Shown here: positions 10,230 to 20,358 of the stretch, piece after piece
Layout of the letters: the number at the start of each line of letters is the position of its first letter
Numbering within the stretch: position 1 is the first letter of the stretch
Source: a virus
Strand: one strand, 5' to 3'
DNA: 64,000 nucleotides
IMG/VR virus record: IMGVR_UViG_3300042691_014285
Span: 16,208-80,207 of that record
Notes under the pieces: generated by a model
What the model was told of the DNA's origin: nothing
What the model saw: only the letters and a program-made list of their open reading frames with translations
Database searches by the model: none
Translations under genes and position numbers: made by a program

Positions 10230-13200
10230 TATCTGCCCACCAAATTCGTTTTATTGTTTTTGCTTTGTATTCTTTCTAATTGTATCATAACCTCTTGTGC
10301 TATTTGCTTAGGGTCTTTATCTGCACCGTTAATTGTAATGTTATTTGTAACAGGTCCAGAAGATGAGAAGTTCTTGTTTTCTTGTGCAGTAAGTACACGC
10401 TCACCCTTGTGAAGCTGTGCAATTTGATCTTCAGGAATGTATGGTGAACCAACTTCGTAAGATGGAAGTTTGTATTTAGCAAGACCGCCATTAGCAAAAC
10501 GAGAACCTTTGGCAATTTGAATTTTTCTTTCTATGGCTTTTATTTCTTCTTTAGTAAGATCTGTTTTATATTGGTAATAACCCATTTCTTTTCTAATTGA
10601 CTCTATATCTGGATTGCTGACAGTGCCTCCCATGAAACCGTACATATTCATTATGTTGAATGGATTTAATGAATGGCTGCCCTGCACATCGCCTAGGTGC
10701 CTGTCTAACCATGATGATTTACCACTTGGATTGCACATGTCGCAGTTTGCTGACTCACCTAGGTGCCCTTGAAAAGAGTGAATAATCTCATGCATCGCTA
10801 CGTCTTTTCCGCCAGCGGTGCTAAAAGGATTTAATCCCATCCAAGTGTCGCTCATTTTTGCTCTAGGCATGGTAATTGTGCCAGAATTCATTGCCCACCA
10901 GTTAGCAGGACCACCGCCTCGCTCTTCTCTTAGAGCATCTCCATCAAGAAATTGTATTGGAATAACTTTAGGGCCTGTATACTTGCTATATGCAGCTTTT
11001 GCAAGTATTTTTTCTCTATTTTCTGGCTTGATAACTCTAAACGGGACTCCTGTTAATCTTGTCAACTCATTTGCAGCCATATAGATAGAGGATAGATTTC
11101 TTTTTCTATCTTCTTTTCCTTCAGAAGTGTAATCTTTTACATCCAGATAAACTGGCCTTAGTTTACCATAACCGCTGTCTCTTTGAGCCTTGTAGTATGG
11201 TGTACGAATGGAAGCAGGTGAGGTGCCATCATCAGGAGATACGGATTCAGGGACATAAGTGTCAAATCCAGCTCCTGTTTCTCTGGATTGAAATCTTTGA
11301 ACAACATTTTTTAGTACTGAAAATGCAGACAGTGGCGGGATCTTACCGCTAACTAATGTTTTTAATTGATTTAATGCAAACTTTGGAAGAGATTCTGGTT
11401 TTTGGTTATCAGTAAACTTAGGAAGATATGGGTTCCAGTAATCCCAGTCTCTGGCCCACTCTGGCACTTGCTCACCTGTTCTCATTGCCATATCATGTGG
11501 GGCTGTGTTTGATGGACCTGAAGTTGGAAACAGTTTCATTCCCATATCGTGTGGGGCTGATCTAGATGGAATTATTCCTCTCATCATATCGTAAGCATGC
11601 TGAGGTAAATTTGTTTTGTGCTTGTGTCCTACTGGACCAACACCGCCAGGGCTTCCTTTACCAAATTTTTGAATTAGTCCACCCTTAGCGTATCCATCAA
11701 GTTGATCTTTAAATGATAGGTCTGAAAATCCTACAGCATGCCCAGACTGTCTTTTTCGTAATTCCAACTCTTTAGCTTTTTTAGCAAGTGCTGCTGCAGA
11801 TGGTGTTTTTACTGGTGCTGGAACAACGCTTGCTGCCATTGGTTGAAATGGCGACCAATCTACTCCTGGTGCTGCTCCCGCTCTTAGTCTACCTATCAGA
11901 TTTGCATAAGATTGTATTTCATCTGGATCAGTGAGATTAAATGATGCTATGGCTTCTTCTACCAATGGAATTTGTCTGTTAATTTCTTTTATAATTGCAT
12001 CATGGTATTCTGCTGGTGTCATTGATTGTGCAATTGGTGCTGTTGTTTCAGCAAACCATCTTTTTGCCCCGCCCTTTACACCTAGTAAATTAATAGCAGC
12101 CTGCTCTTGCATTGATGGCATTGAGGTGGAAAGCTTTCTCATTCCAGAAGCTACATCGTATACTCCTGAAGTTCCTGAGTCAACAAGATTTTTTCCAGAC
12201 AGGTTTGCTTTTTGTAAATCTTTATCTCCACGCCACAAAGATGCAACCAGTTGTGTTATATATTCACCCTGTGTAAATTCTCCAGATGGGTTTGCAAATT
12301 CTGGATTATAAGCAGACTTTAATGCTAGCAGTGTTCTTTTTGCTTTTGCATCTGAAGGATCCATTATTTTTATTAAATCTTGAATTGGTGTAGTTAGTCC
12401 AACTTTTCTTGAAATTACATTAGATCTAATTTCAGATAAACCAGATAAAGAATCTGTTACTGGCTTGACAAATTCTTTTGTTCCATCTGCACCCTCATAT
12501 AGACCACCAATTCCTCTAACTGGAAAACTTTTACCAACTGTTGCTTCTAGTTGTTTTCCTAATTGTGTGATTGGAAGATCTTTAAAGATACCGTTTTTAA
12601 TAGAGGCATCTATTGCTTTCATTGTTTGTTCAGATGCTCGTGCTTCTTCTAGTGCTTTTATTCCTCGTGGCATACCAAGGAATAAACCTCTACTAGCACC
12701 CATTCCCATAAAGTTAAGTGGCAGCATGGATGCTCCTAGAGCGTCTCCACCTTTACCTTGTCCAGTAATAAGTCTTAATAGTTGTGCTGTTCCAAACATT
12801 TCAGCAGCTGGTGTATTTTTAGAATTAAATCCAGATACATATCTTTGGAACCAATTTTGTTTTTTACCATACTTTGGTCTTGATGCTAATCCGCCTTCTG
12901 CAAATCTACCCTTCATTTCAATAATCTTAGCTCGCATGGCAGTCTTAGATAAATCGCCAAGAATTTGACTTTCTACTTCACTTGCAGAACCCATGCCAGC
13001 ATCTACATACTTATACTTATCGTGTCTGCTATAACCAATAGTTCCATCACTACCTAGCCATGAGTATGCAGGTCCGTCAGAAACTTTTATTGGCTTAGTA
13101 AGTTTAGCAGCAGTCTTTGCTGCCCCACCCCTTCTAGCCATTTCATATGCATACTTAGCATAGGCAGTAGTACCTTTAGGAGGTGCTTGAATTAGCGTAT

Positions 13201-16200
13201 TTGTAAGAGCGTCATGAGGGTGTGGATGTACGTAGCCACCGTCATGATAACCAATCATGTTTCCGCCACCGCCACCTAGTAGCCCGCCAAAAGCTGCAGA
13301 TGCCCCAGAGCCAATTAATGGGGGAGTAATCTTATCAATACCCATTCCAGGACCACTAGACTTTCTTAGTTGCTCTGCTAGCTGATGCCAGTAATCAGAG
13401 AACTGACCTACCTTTCCACTAAATGGAAGTCCTGGTATCTCTACTCCGCCCCATGGATCTTTGCCAGCATTATTAAATATAGGCTTTCCATTTTTATCAA
13501 AGCCAATCGGAGAGCCCTGATATAGTCTTTCTAATTCTCCCCAGTATCTTCCATATGGACTTCCAGTAGGCTGGTTATTAGAGTCATAGCTTCTTGCTGG
13601 CTTTTTCCACCAAGGATGGACTGCTCCGCCCTTTGCAAACTTTCCAGCATTCAATGCATCCATTACTCCTGTGCCATACTTCTTTACAGAAGAAGCTTTG
13701 ACAACATACTCTCCATCTGAAAGCATTGCTGGAATAGAGTCAGATGTTGCAGTTCCTGGACCCTTTACTTTTCCACCAGGCTTGAAGTGCTTTATGTATC
13801 CACCTTCTGCTAATTTTTGTGGCTTACCCATTCTAATAAAGTCACCATTTTTTACAACTTTCCACTTATATGTAAGTCCATCTGCACCAATTGTACTAAC
13901 AACAATAAAGTCTGTAGCTTTCTTTAAACGATCAAGATCTGTTTGGATTTGACTTCTAACGTATTTTTCAAATTCATCTCTAGTTTTTCCTGTTACTTGT
14001 GATGTATCCCACCACTGTTTGCTATCATTCCATGCTACTTTTGGATCAAGGTCTGCAGCTGTGACAGGAATAGCTGCATCTGCAGTTGTTGCACCCGCAG
14101 GCCATATCTTTGGTTTATTTTGTTCAACCCAAGCTTTTCTGCTTGCTGCACTTACATCTACTGGAACCGCAGTAGAAGAGTTTGTGCCTGATTGTGTTGT
14201 ATCAAATGTTATAGAACCAATAGCTGCAACAATGCTTGCTGCGTTAGCAGCTGCATCTGCAGATGCATCATTAATAGCAGATACAACATCGTCAGACATT
14301 GCTTGAATTGCATCTATTTGGGCTTGCAGTGCATCAGATTTTGCTTGTAGGTCTGATATTGTTTTTTCTTTATTAAATTCTACTGTATTGTTTTGTTTTT
14401 CTTGTAAAAGGCTTGCAGCTTCAATATACTTTCCTCTAATTTTAGCTTCAAGAATTTGCTGATCAAGGTCTTGTTGTTTTTGTGTATACTCAGATTGTTT
14501 TTTTAACTCATCTGTTATTGCTTGTTCTTTCTTTATTTCATCATCAATAATTTTCTTTTTTGCTTTAAGAAGTTTAATTTGTTCTTTTGTAGATTTTACT
14601 TGAGCATCAGCTAACTCTTTGTATTTTTTTGTTACGCTTCCTGAATTTGTTTTTTCCCATATTTTTGGATCATTTAAAAAATCAAGGGCTGCCTTAGCTA
14701 AATCTTTTCCTTGTGTTGCTGGATTAATTTTTGCTTCAAACCCTTTTCCTACTGCAGCCATAATTAATCCTGTTTGCTCTAACGTTATTCCGTTTACTCT
14801 CTTTAGTGCTTGAATTGCTTGAGCTGCCTGCAAGTTTCCTACTTGAATGTATGCATAATATAGTGCACCCAAACCTTCTGCTGCAGAAAGACCAGATTGT
14901 GCAACACCATCTAAAATAACATCTAGTTGCTGTAAAGATGATGCATTTGCTGCTGCAGCCATTACTTGCGTTAATGCTGTTCCTAATGTTAGAGAGCTTC
15001 CTGATGCATCTTTTAGTGTTTGCACAACTGCTTCAGTTTGACTTTTTAAATTCATAAAATTAGATCCAACCATAGCAACCTTACCACTAGATGCTAAGAT
15101 TAAATCAAAAGTTTTTTGTGCTTGATCTGGTTTAATTTGACCCAGAGCAACTTGTGTTGTAACAAAAGCTTGGGCAATTTTATTAATTTTTTCTGGAGAT
15201 GATTCTTCTGTTAAACCAGTTATAAGATCTCTTAAAGGATTTCCTTCTGGCAGCTGGCTAACCATTTCATTAAATCTAGCAAGCTCATCTGTTGTATATC
15301 CAAATGCTTTGCCAATATTTTCTAAGCTACCGCCTACAATTCCAAGAGATACACCAAAGTTACTTATAGAAGTATCTACATTAACTATTTCATTACCAAA
15401 ATATGCAGCTATATCAGCACTAGATTTGAATGCTGCTTCTGTCATTGCTTTTTGAATTCTTTGTTTTTCAATTAATTCACTTATTGCAGATGATACAAGA
15501 CCTATTGCTGCACCAGCTGCAGCTCCCCAAGGACCAAATAGCATACCCATGCTTGCACCAGTCATTGTTGACTGTATTAGATTTTTACCAGCAAAATCAG
15601 GCGCTGCACTAAGAGCCATATTAGCACCCATAAGTCCTACGCTGCCTTGAACGCCACCGAACTTAGCTCCAACTTTTTTAATGTTTGCGTATTTTGCTTT
15701 TCTTGCACGCTGATTTTTTAGTTTCTTTTTTTCCTTCTCAGACATACCGACCATTGGAAGAAGGGTTGTTCCTGATGGCATGCTTGGTCCTATTGGAGCA
15801 GGGCCCTGTTCTCTTGTTGCAATGCGACGAGCCTTACCACTTTGAGTTGATTTTTCTTTTGTTTTATTTATTGCTTCTTCTTTTGCTGTTTGATATGCAA
15901 TACCATCTTCTTTACCGTGGGTAGCAGCCAATCGGTGGGGGCTTCCTCTGTCTAGGCTTGCCTCATAAGGATCTTTTGTTGATGCCTTAACTCCCTTTGT
16001 ATACTCTGTGCCATCTTTAGATCCACGTTTAAATAAAGATTTAATTCTACCTCTGTCGTCATAGTAGTCGTCTCTAACTGATGCATCTACAACAGCACTT
16101 TGATTTCTTTTAACTCTTTTACCTGAAAGCCCCATAAATGATTTTCCTGAACCAAACACTGCAGCATCCGATGGAACTTGTTGCCCTGGTTTATAAGGAG

Positions 16201-19186
16201 TGCCGAATTGAACTTGGCCCTTTGCCATATCTCTTGGAACTGCATTAAGCTGTGTTCTATTAAATACATTAGTCTTTGTATTTTTTTCGTCATAGCCAGC
16301 AACTGCGCCCATTTCTTTTAGCAATGTTGCTTTGTATGCTGCCTCTTTTATTTTTCTTTTTTCTAAATCTGTTTTTGCTTCTTTTACAAGTTGTAGTGTT
16401 GCTTTTTCTGCTTCTGCAATTTTTTGTTTTGCCAAGGTAGATGCCTCTTCTGCAGACAAACCTTTTTGCATTAATGTATACTCTAATGCTTGAGTAGATT
16501 TCATTTTTGTAAAATCTGCTTTTTTAGCTTCAACTTCTTGTTGAGACAGACCAACTAAGCTTTTTTCTAAATCTAGTTGTTCTTGAACTAATATTTTTGC
16601 TTGTTCTTTTTGCGCCCTAGTATTATCTGTTTCATTTTTAGATGGTTTATCAATATAGGCTTGAGCTTTTTTACTTGCTTCTTGCGCTTGTTCAAATGTT
16701 ATTGGTTCTCCTGCAATGCCAGCGGAATTTAACATAAAGTTTCTATCAGCAGATGTTTTAGTTGTTGTTCCAGCAAATTCACCAGTTCCGATTGCTGTTA
16801 CATCTTCAATATTATTTTCTAATAAGCTACTAGACAGACTTCTAAGAGATGTTTCAATAGTTCTACTTACTGTTACCATTCCATCGGCTGTTGTGGACAA
16901 TCTTTGAATACTAACACCAACATCTGGCAAAACTGACAAAACTCTTTGCATTGTTGGGTCTGACAGTGTTGTAGTTAATTGTGCTGGAGTAAATCCCTCT
17001 ATGTGGCTTGCTACTGTTTTGGCACCTGGCTTTCCAACAGAATACCCAGGAATATTGTCTGCAATCATTCCATTAATGAGTCCACCATACTTCTTGCTCA
17101 TCTTTGTTGGAATTACTGTTTCTCCAGGCATGAGTAGTGATAGCTCTGTGTCTTTATTTCCTGTACCGCCAACTACTGCAGGCTTTCCATTTGCTCTCTT
17201 TGTAACTGGTGCTCTTTTAAATGGAACCTTGGTTGGCATTAATTGTGCCTGTGCTGCAACTGCTCTGTAATATGCTCTTGTTAGTGCATCAACTGCTGAA
17301 GCTTCTACAGTAAAGGTTTGTGCAAGATTTTTGTGCACTTGATCAAGAGATGCTGCAACCGCTGCTGCATTTCTTTGCTCAAGAGTCATATACTTAACTT
17401 CAGTACCTAGCGTTGCACTAGACTTACCAGCTTTATTAAAAATACTTTTTAGGAATGTAAAGCCTTTAATTATATTTGCTAAACCGTTTGCAAGCAAACC
17501 AAATGTCATTAATAATACTGGACCAAGGCCTGCAACTATTGCTGTTAATGTAACAATAACCTTTTTTGTTCCATCTCCAAGATTATTAAACTTATCTAAA
17601 ATTTTTGTAACAAACTCAGCAATTGGTGTTACTGCTTTTAAAAACTCTTCTCCTACTGGAACTAATGATAGCTTAAGATTTTCAATAGATGCTTTAAATT
17701 TGTTCATTGCAGACTCTGAAGTCATTCCTAATTCTTTTTCTGACAATGCTGCAAGTTCTTGAATTGATGATCCAGCTAGGTCAAGTACACGTGATGCCTG
17801 AGTTCCTTCTTTTGTTACGTTTGCAAATAAAGTAGATAGACGAGCAAACTGAAACTTACCAAACATTTGTTCAATTGCTTGTGCTCTATTTAGTGGATCA
17901 AGTTGATTTAATGCTGTTGCAAAGTCAATAACTGTTTTCTTTAAGTCACCCTTATTGTCTACAACAATCTTTTTTATATTAATACCAAGACTGTTAAGCA
18001 TTGCTGCTGCTTTTCCAGTTGGGTTAATCATAGAAGCAAGACCAGACTTGAGTGCGTTAGCACCTTCTGATGCGTTTATTCCACCTTCCTTCATTGCAGT
18101 CATAAAGAATGCTAAATCCTTAACATCTCCGCCAAGCTGTTGAATAACTGGTGCTGCCTTTGGAATTGCAGTTGACATGTCATCAAGTGATAAAACAGTT
18201 TGGTTTTCTACTGCGTTAAGAAAGTCAATATTCGTTGCTAAATCTTGAGATGACATTGAGAATGCATTTTGCAATGCAATGGTAGTTTCAAGTGCCTTTT
18301 GGCTTTCAACTTGTCCTAAAACAGAAAGCTTGGTTGCTGCTGCTGTTTGTCTTTGAAGGTCAACTCCTTTAAAACCTGCTGCTGCAGCTTCTGCTGCTAA
18401 ACCTACTGTATCTTTTACTGCGATGCCATACTTTGTAAACTCTTTTCCAAGAGCCTTTATTTCTTCTAATGCTGCAGTACTTTCTGTCGTTGATGTAAAT
18501 AGATCACCATATACCTTTTTAAAACGTATTGCCTGAGTTTCCATATCCATAAATGTTTTAGCAGCTGCTGCTCCAACAGCCATTAATGGAATTGTAAAAC
18601 CAACCATAAGCTGACGGCCAGCCCATTGTGTATTTTTACCAAAGTTTAAAAGATTAGTTGATCCTTGCTTTAACAGCTGATTAAGAATTGCCTGCTTTTC
18701 AGCAGCAATCATTGTCTTTGTTGCAAGATCATTCATATCAAGAGATAGAGGTCTTACGGCAATTGCCTTCATTGCACCGCTAGCATCACGGCCCATCTTA
18801 ATATATTGTGTTTGAAGGTCTTTTACATTTTCTCTTGCTACTTTGTTTATTGTATCAAACTCAGTTTTAAATAGTTTTCCAAAAGTTTTTGATGCCCCAC
18901 CAGCATATCTAAAATATTCTTTCATGGAGAACTTGTTTTTTTCTAAAGAGCTTGTAAAAGATTCTGTGGTTGTTTTGATTGTTCTCATTTGGGCAGAGAA
19001 CTGGCCTGTAGCATTAATTGAGTTAATTAAGTTTTGCTGCATTTGGGCAGTGACTGCATTTGCTGCAGCACCGCCTTTTGCCATTGAGGTATGAAAGGCT
19101 GATATCTGTCTTTGTAAGTTTTTGATACTGGCTAGTGCTTCAGTAGTATCAATACTTACTTTAATATTAGACTGAACATCAGCCAT
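10229..19186 (-). CDS. Tape measure protein, TP901 type, with metzincin-like C-terminal domain
   Basis: At 2985 residues this is the largest gene in the window. Residues about 150-560 carry the TP901 core, including a 'QMFGKFQFARLSTLFANV' stretch. Long Ala-rich and coiled-coil stretches follow, with a hydrophobic Gly/Ala segment near residue 1200. Several copies of the tape-measure motif 'DSIPAMLSDGEYVVKA' type occur, the last being LHKGERVLTAQEN near the C-terminus. Residues 2799-2808 read HEIIHSFQGH, a zinc-protease HExxH motif with a third His, followed by NIMNMYG, which resembles a Met-turn. A possible enzyme-like domain lies near residues 2215-2440. It sets tail length and may digest cell wall or be processed. 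The zinc site is inference. Confidence 0.93.
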   Translation of the reverse strand: MADVQSNIKVSIDTTEALASIKNLQRQISAFHTSMAKGGAAANAVTAQMQQNLINSINATGQFSAQMRTIKTTTESFTSSLEKNKFSMKEYFRYAGGASKTFGKLFKTEFDTINKVARENVKDLQTQYIKMGRDASGAMKAIAVRPLSLDMNDLATKTMIAAEKQAILNQLLKQGSTNLLNFGKNTQWAGRQLMVGFTIPLMAVGAAAAKTFMDMETQAIRFKKVYGDLFTSTTESTAALEEIKALGKEFTKYGIAVKDTVGLAAEAAAAGFKGVDLQRQTAAATKLSVLGQVESQKALETTIALQNAFSMSSQDLATNIDFLNAVENQTVLSLDDMSTAIPKAAPVIQQLGGDVKDLAFFMTAMKEGGINASEGANALKSGLASMINPTGKAAAMLNSLGINIKKIVVDNKGDLKKTVIDFATALNQLDPLNRAQAIEQMFGKFQFARLSTLFANVTKEGTQASRVLDLAGSSIQELAALSEKELGMTSESAMNKFKASIENLKLSLVPVGEEFLKAVTPIAEFVTKILDKFNNLGDGTKKVIVTLTAIVAGLGPVLLMTFGLLANGLANIIKGFTFLKSIFNKAGKSSATLGTEVKYMTLEQRNAAAVAASLDQVHKNLAQTFTVEASAVDALTRAYYRAVAAQAQLMPTKVPFKRAPVTKRANGKPAVVGGTGNKDTELSLLMPGETVIPTKMSKKYGGLINGMIADNIPGYSVGKPGAKTVASHIEGFTPAQLTTTLSDPTMQRVLSVLPDVGVSIQRLSTTADGMVTVSRTIETSLRSLSSSLLENNIEDVTAIGTGEFAGTTTKTSADRNFMLNSAGIAGEPITFEQAQEASKKAQAYIDKPSKNETDNTRAQKEQAKILVQEQLDLEKSLVGLSQQEVEAKKADFTKMKSTQALEYTLMQKGLSAEEASTLAKQKIAEAEKATLQLVKEAKTDLEKRKIKEAAYKATLLKEMGAVAGYDEKNTKTNVFNRTQLNAVPRDMAKGQVQFGTPYKPGQQVPSDAAVFGSGKSFMGLSGKRVKRNQSAVVDASVRDDYYDDRGRIKSLFKRGSKDGTEYTKGVKASTKDPYEASLDRGSPHRLAATHGKEDGIAYQTAKEEAINKTKEKSTQSGKARRIATREQGPAPIGPSMPSGTTLLPMVGMSEKEKKKLKNQRARKAKYANIKKVGAKFGGVQGSVGLMGANMALSAAPDFAGKNLIQSTMTGASMGMLFGPWGAAAGAAIGLVSSAISELIEKQRIQKAMTEAAFKSSADIAAYFGNEIVNVDTSISNFGVSLGIVGGSLENIGKAFGYTTDELARFNEMVSQLPEGNPLRDLITGLTEESSPEKINKIAQAFVTTQVALGQIKPDQAQKTFDLILASSGKVAMVGSNFMNLKSQTEAVVQTLKDASGSSLTLGTALTQVMAAAANASSLQQLDVILDGVAQSGLSAAEGLGALYYAYIQVGNLQAAQAIQALKRVNGITLEQTGLIMAAVGKGFEAKINPATQGKDLAKAALDFLNDPKIWEKTNSGSVTKKYKELADAQVKSTKEQIKLLKAKKKIIDDEIKKEQAITDELKKQSEYTQKQQDLDQQILEAKIRGKYIEAASLLQEKQNNTVEFNKEKTISDLQAKSDALQAQIDAIQAMSDDVVSAINDASADAAANAASIVAAIGSITFDTTQSGTNSSTAVPVDVSAASRKAWVEQNKPKIWPAGATTADAAIPVTAADLDPKVAWNDSKQWWDTSQVTGKTRDEFEKYVRSQIQTDLDRLKKATDFIVVSTIGADGLTYKWKVVKNGDFIRMGKPQKLAEGGYIKHFKPGGKVKGPGTATSDSIPAMLSDGEYVVKASSVKKYGTGVMDALNAGKFAKGGAVHPWWKKPARSYDSNNQPTGSPYGRYWGELERLYQGSPIGFDKNGKPIFNNAGKDPWGGVEIPGLPFSGKVGQFSDYWHQLAEQLRKSSGPGMGIDKITPPLIGSGASAAFGGLLGGGGGNMIGYHDGGYVHPHPHDALTNTLIQAPPKGTTAYAKYAYEMARRGGAAKTAAKLTKPIKVSDGPAYSWLGSDGTIGYSRHDKYKYVDAGMGSASEVESQILGDLSKTAMRAKIIEMKGRFAEGGLASRPKYGKKQNWFQRYVSGFNSKNTPAAEMFGTAQLLRLITGQGKGGDALGASMLPLNFMGMGASRGLFLGMPRGIKALEEARASEQTMKAIDASIKNGIFKDLPITQLGKQLEATVGKSFPVRGIGGLYEGADGTKEFVKPVTDSLSGLSEIRSNVISRKVGLTTPIQDLIKIMDPSDAKAKRTLLALKSAYNPEFANPSGEFTQGEYITQLVASLWRGDKDLQKANLSGKNLVDSGTSGVYDVASGMRKLSTSMPSMQEQAAINLLGVKGGAKRWFAETTAPIAQSMTPAEYHDAIIKEINRQIPLVEEAIASFNLTDPDEIQSYANLIGRLRAGAAPGVDWSPFQPMAASVVPAPVKTPSAAALAKKAKELELRKRQSGHAVGFSDLSFKDQLDGYAKGGLIQKFGKGSPGGVGPVGHKHKTNLPQHAYDMMRGIIPSRSAPHDMGMKLFPTSGPSNTAPHDMAMRTGEQVPEWARDWDYWNPYLPKFTDNQKPESLPKFALNQLKTLVSGKIPPLSAFSVLKNVVQRFQSRETGAGFDTYVPESVSPDDGTSPASIRTPYYKAQRDSGYGKLRPVYLDVKDYTSEGKEDRKRNLSSIYMAANELTRLTGVPFRVIKPENREKILAKAAYSKYTGPKVIPIQFLDGDALREERGGGPANWWAMNSGTITMPRAKMSDTWMGLNPFSTAGGKDVAMHEIIHSFQGHLGESANCDMCNPSGKSSWLDRHLGDVQGSHSLNPFNIMNMYGFMGGTVSNPDIESIRKEMGYYQYKTDLTKEEIKAIERKIQIAKGSRFANGGLAKYKLPSYEVGSPYIPEDQIAQLHKGERVLTAQENKNFSSSGPVTNNITINGADKDPKQIAQEVMIQLERIQSKNNKTNLVGR

Positions 19187-19212
19187 TCAATACACCTCTT
19201 TATTTAGTTATA

Positions 19213-19536
19213 TTATTCTTCAGTATTAAAAATTGATGCTGCTTCAGAAAGTTTAATTCCTGATGCTGTTTCAACAATCTCATATACTGTAGGCAAGTCA
19301 ATATTATCCTCAAGCGCAGCAATGTCAGTTGCTAGCTCTGGCTTATATTGTTCCATTGCGATTAGTACACACTCCATTAGTAGATTGATTGATTTATCAT
19401 TATCTTCTACTACTGCTGCAATACCCTCAAACTTTTTCATAAACTTTCGTAAAAGTGAAATCTTAAGCGGTCTTAAGGTTATCTCTGTACCATCAATTAA
19501 TTTGACTTTATGCGCTTCATGCACAGTTGTTGCCAT
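19213..19536 (-). CDS. Tail assembly chaperone, short form paralog
   Basis: The 107-residue protein is homologous to residues 1-105 of the 238-residue protein just upstream: both begin MAT and share 'DGTEI...PLK...LR.FM' and LEDNIDLPTV. It lacks the C-terminal extension of its neighbour. It lies immediately before the tape measure gene, the usual place of tail assembly chaperones (lambda G/GT). Here the short form is a separate gene with its own promoter, instead of a frameshift product. Its ribosome site AAGGGAGGG precedes ATG. Chaperone role is from position and the paired short/long layout. Confidence 0.8.
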   Translation of the reverse strand: MATTVHEAHKVKLIDGTEITLRPLKISLLRKFMKKFEGIAAVVEDNDKSINLLMECVLIAMEQYKPELATDIAALEDNIDLPTVYEIVETASGIKLSEAASIFNTEE

Positions 19537-19563
19537 ATTGATCCCTCCCTTGGGTTTAGATTA

Positions 19564-19572
19564 ATTATACCA
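19564..19572 (-). promoter_or_regulatory. Extended -10 promoter TGGTATAAT for short chaperone
   Basis: TGGTATAAT sits across the end of the long chaperone gene, 28 bases before the short chaperone ATG, and is followed by AAGGGAGGGATC as ribosome site. It could raise short-form synthesis above the long form. Confidence 0.6.
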
Positions 19573-20281
19573 TGAGAGAGGGGTCTCTTGCGTCTTCATA
19601 ATCAAGACCCATGCCAATTCCAAATCCTACTCTTTGAGCATTTTGTCCTTGCAGTGCTAATATGTCATTACTATCATTTGTTGCTCCACCGCTAAATACT
19701 CTAGCCTTTAAATCTTCCCATTCTTTTTGACCTTTTTCAGGTTCAGATCCGCCTTCTAAATCAATACCTTGAATTGATGCAAAGAATTTCTTTTCTTGAT
19801 AGTCTAATTCTCTTTTACTTGCTATTATTGATAATAGTTCAGACAATGATATTGATGATTCTAGCTCACTGTAATCTTTCCATATACCCAGCAAAAATAC
19901 CTCTGATTCAAGTTTTGCTAAATCAAAGTCTTCCCATGTTGGACCAGCCTCACTACTTTGGGCCTGAGTCTTTATGCTTTCTTCTGAATCTTCACCTATT
20001 TTTATATTTGCAGCAACCTCTAAAATTTCATGTACTGTTGGTAAATCTATGTTATCTTCAAGATCTTCTAGGTTTTTAGATATTTGAGGATAGTATTGTT
20101 TCATTGCAATTCTTGCACACTCTAATAAAACCATCATTGATTCATCGTCATTTTGTGCATACTTTATTTTATTAAATACATCCATAAACTCTCTAAGATA
20201 CTTAATCTTAAGAGGCATTATTTCTATTTCTGTACCGTCAAATAAATAGATGTTTTTTGTTTTATATATTGATGTTGCCAT
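19565..20281 (-). CDS. Tail assembly chaperone, long form paralog
   Basis: The protein has 238 residues. Residues 1-105 are paralogous to the following 107-residue protein. Residues 115-238 add an acidic helical domain containing SISLSELLSIIASKRELDY and FFASIQGIDLEGG, the pattern of the C-terminal (T) part of actinophage chaperone fusions. It would bind the tape measure protein and recruit tail tube subunits. There is no ribosome site before the ATG; a TGGTAGACT box ends 9 bases upstream, so a leaderless start is possible. Confidence 0.8.
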   Translation of the reverse strand: MATSIYKTKNIYLFDGTEIEIMPLKIKYLREFMDVFNKIKYAQNDDESMMVLLECARIAMKQYYPQISKNLEDLEDNIDLPTVHEILEVAANIKIGEDSEESIKTQAQSSEAGPTWEDFDLAKLESEVFLLGIWKDYSELESSISLSELLSIIASKRELDYQEKKFFASIQGIDLEGGSEPEKGQKEWEDLKARVFSGGATNDSNDILALQGQNAQRVGFGIGMGLDYEDARDPSLMV

Positions 20282-20298
20282 AGTCTACTAAGTCTACC

Positions 20299-20336
20299 AC
20301 AAAAACAACAAAGCCCACCTCGTTATGAGATGGGCT
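20299..20336 (-). terminator. Rho-independent terminator after major tail protein
   Basis: The minus strand has AGCCCATCTC, a 5-base loop, then GAGGTGGGCT and a T-rich run TTTGTTGTTTTT. The stem is ten base pairs with one G-T pair. It lies between the highly expressed major tail protein gene and the chaperones and should reduce read-through. Confidence 0.85.
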
Positions 20337-20358
20337 GAGCTGTATTATTAAGTTTTTA

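Noticed and set aside
12465-12968. Plus-strand 167-codon frame inside the tape measure gene, and similar long plus-strand frames over the fibre genes
   Set aside because: No ribosome sites, unlikely composition, and they mirror repetitive minus-strand coding sequence.
19213-20281. Programmed frameshift between the two chaperone genes
   Set aside because: They are homologous over their N-terminal parts, each with its own start, and the long form is continuous in one frame.
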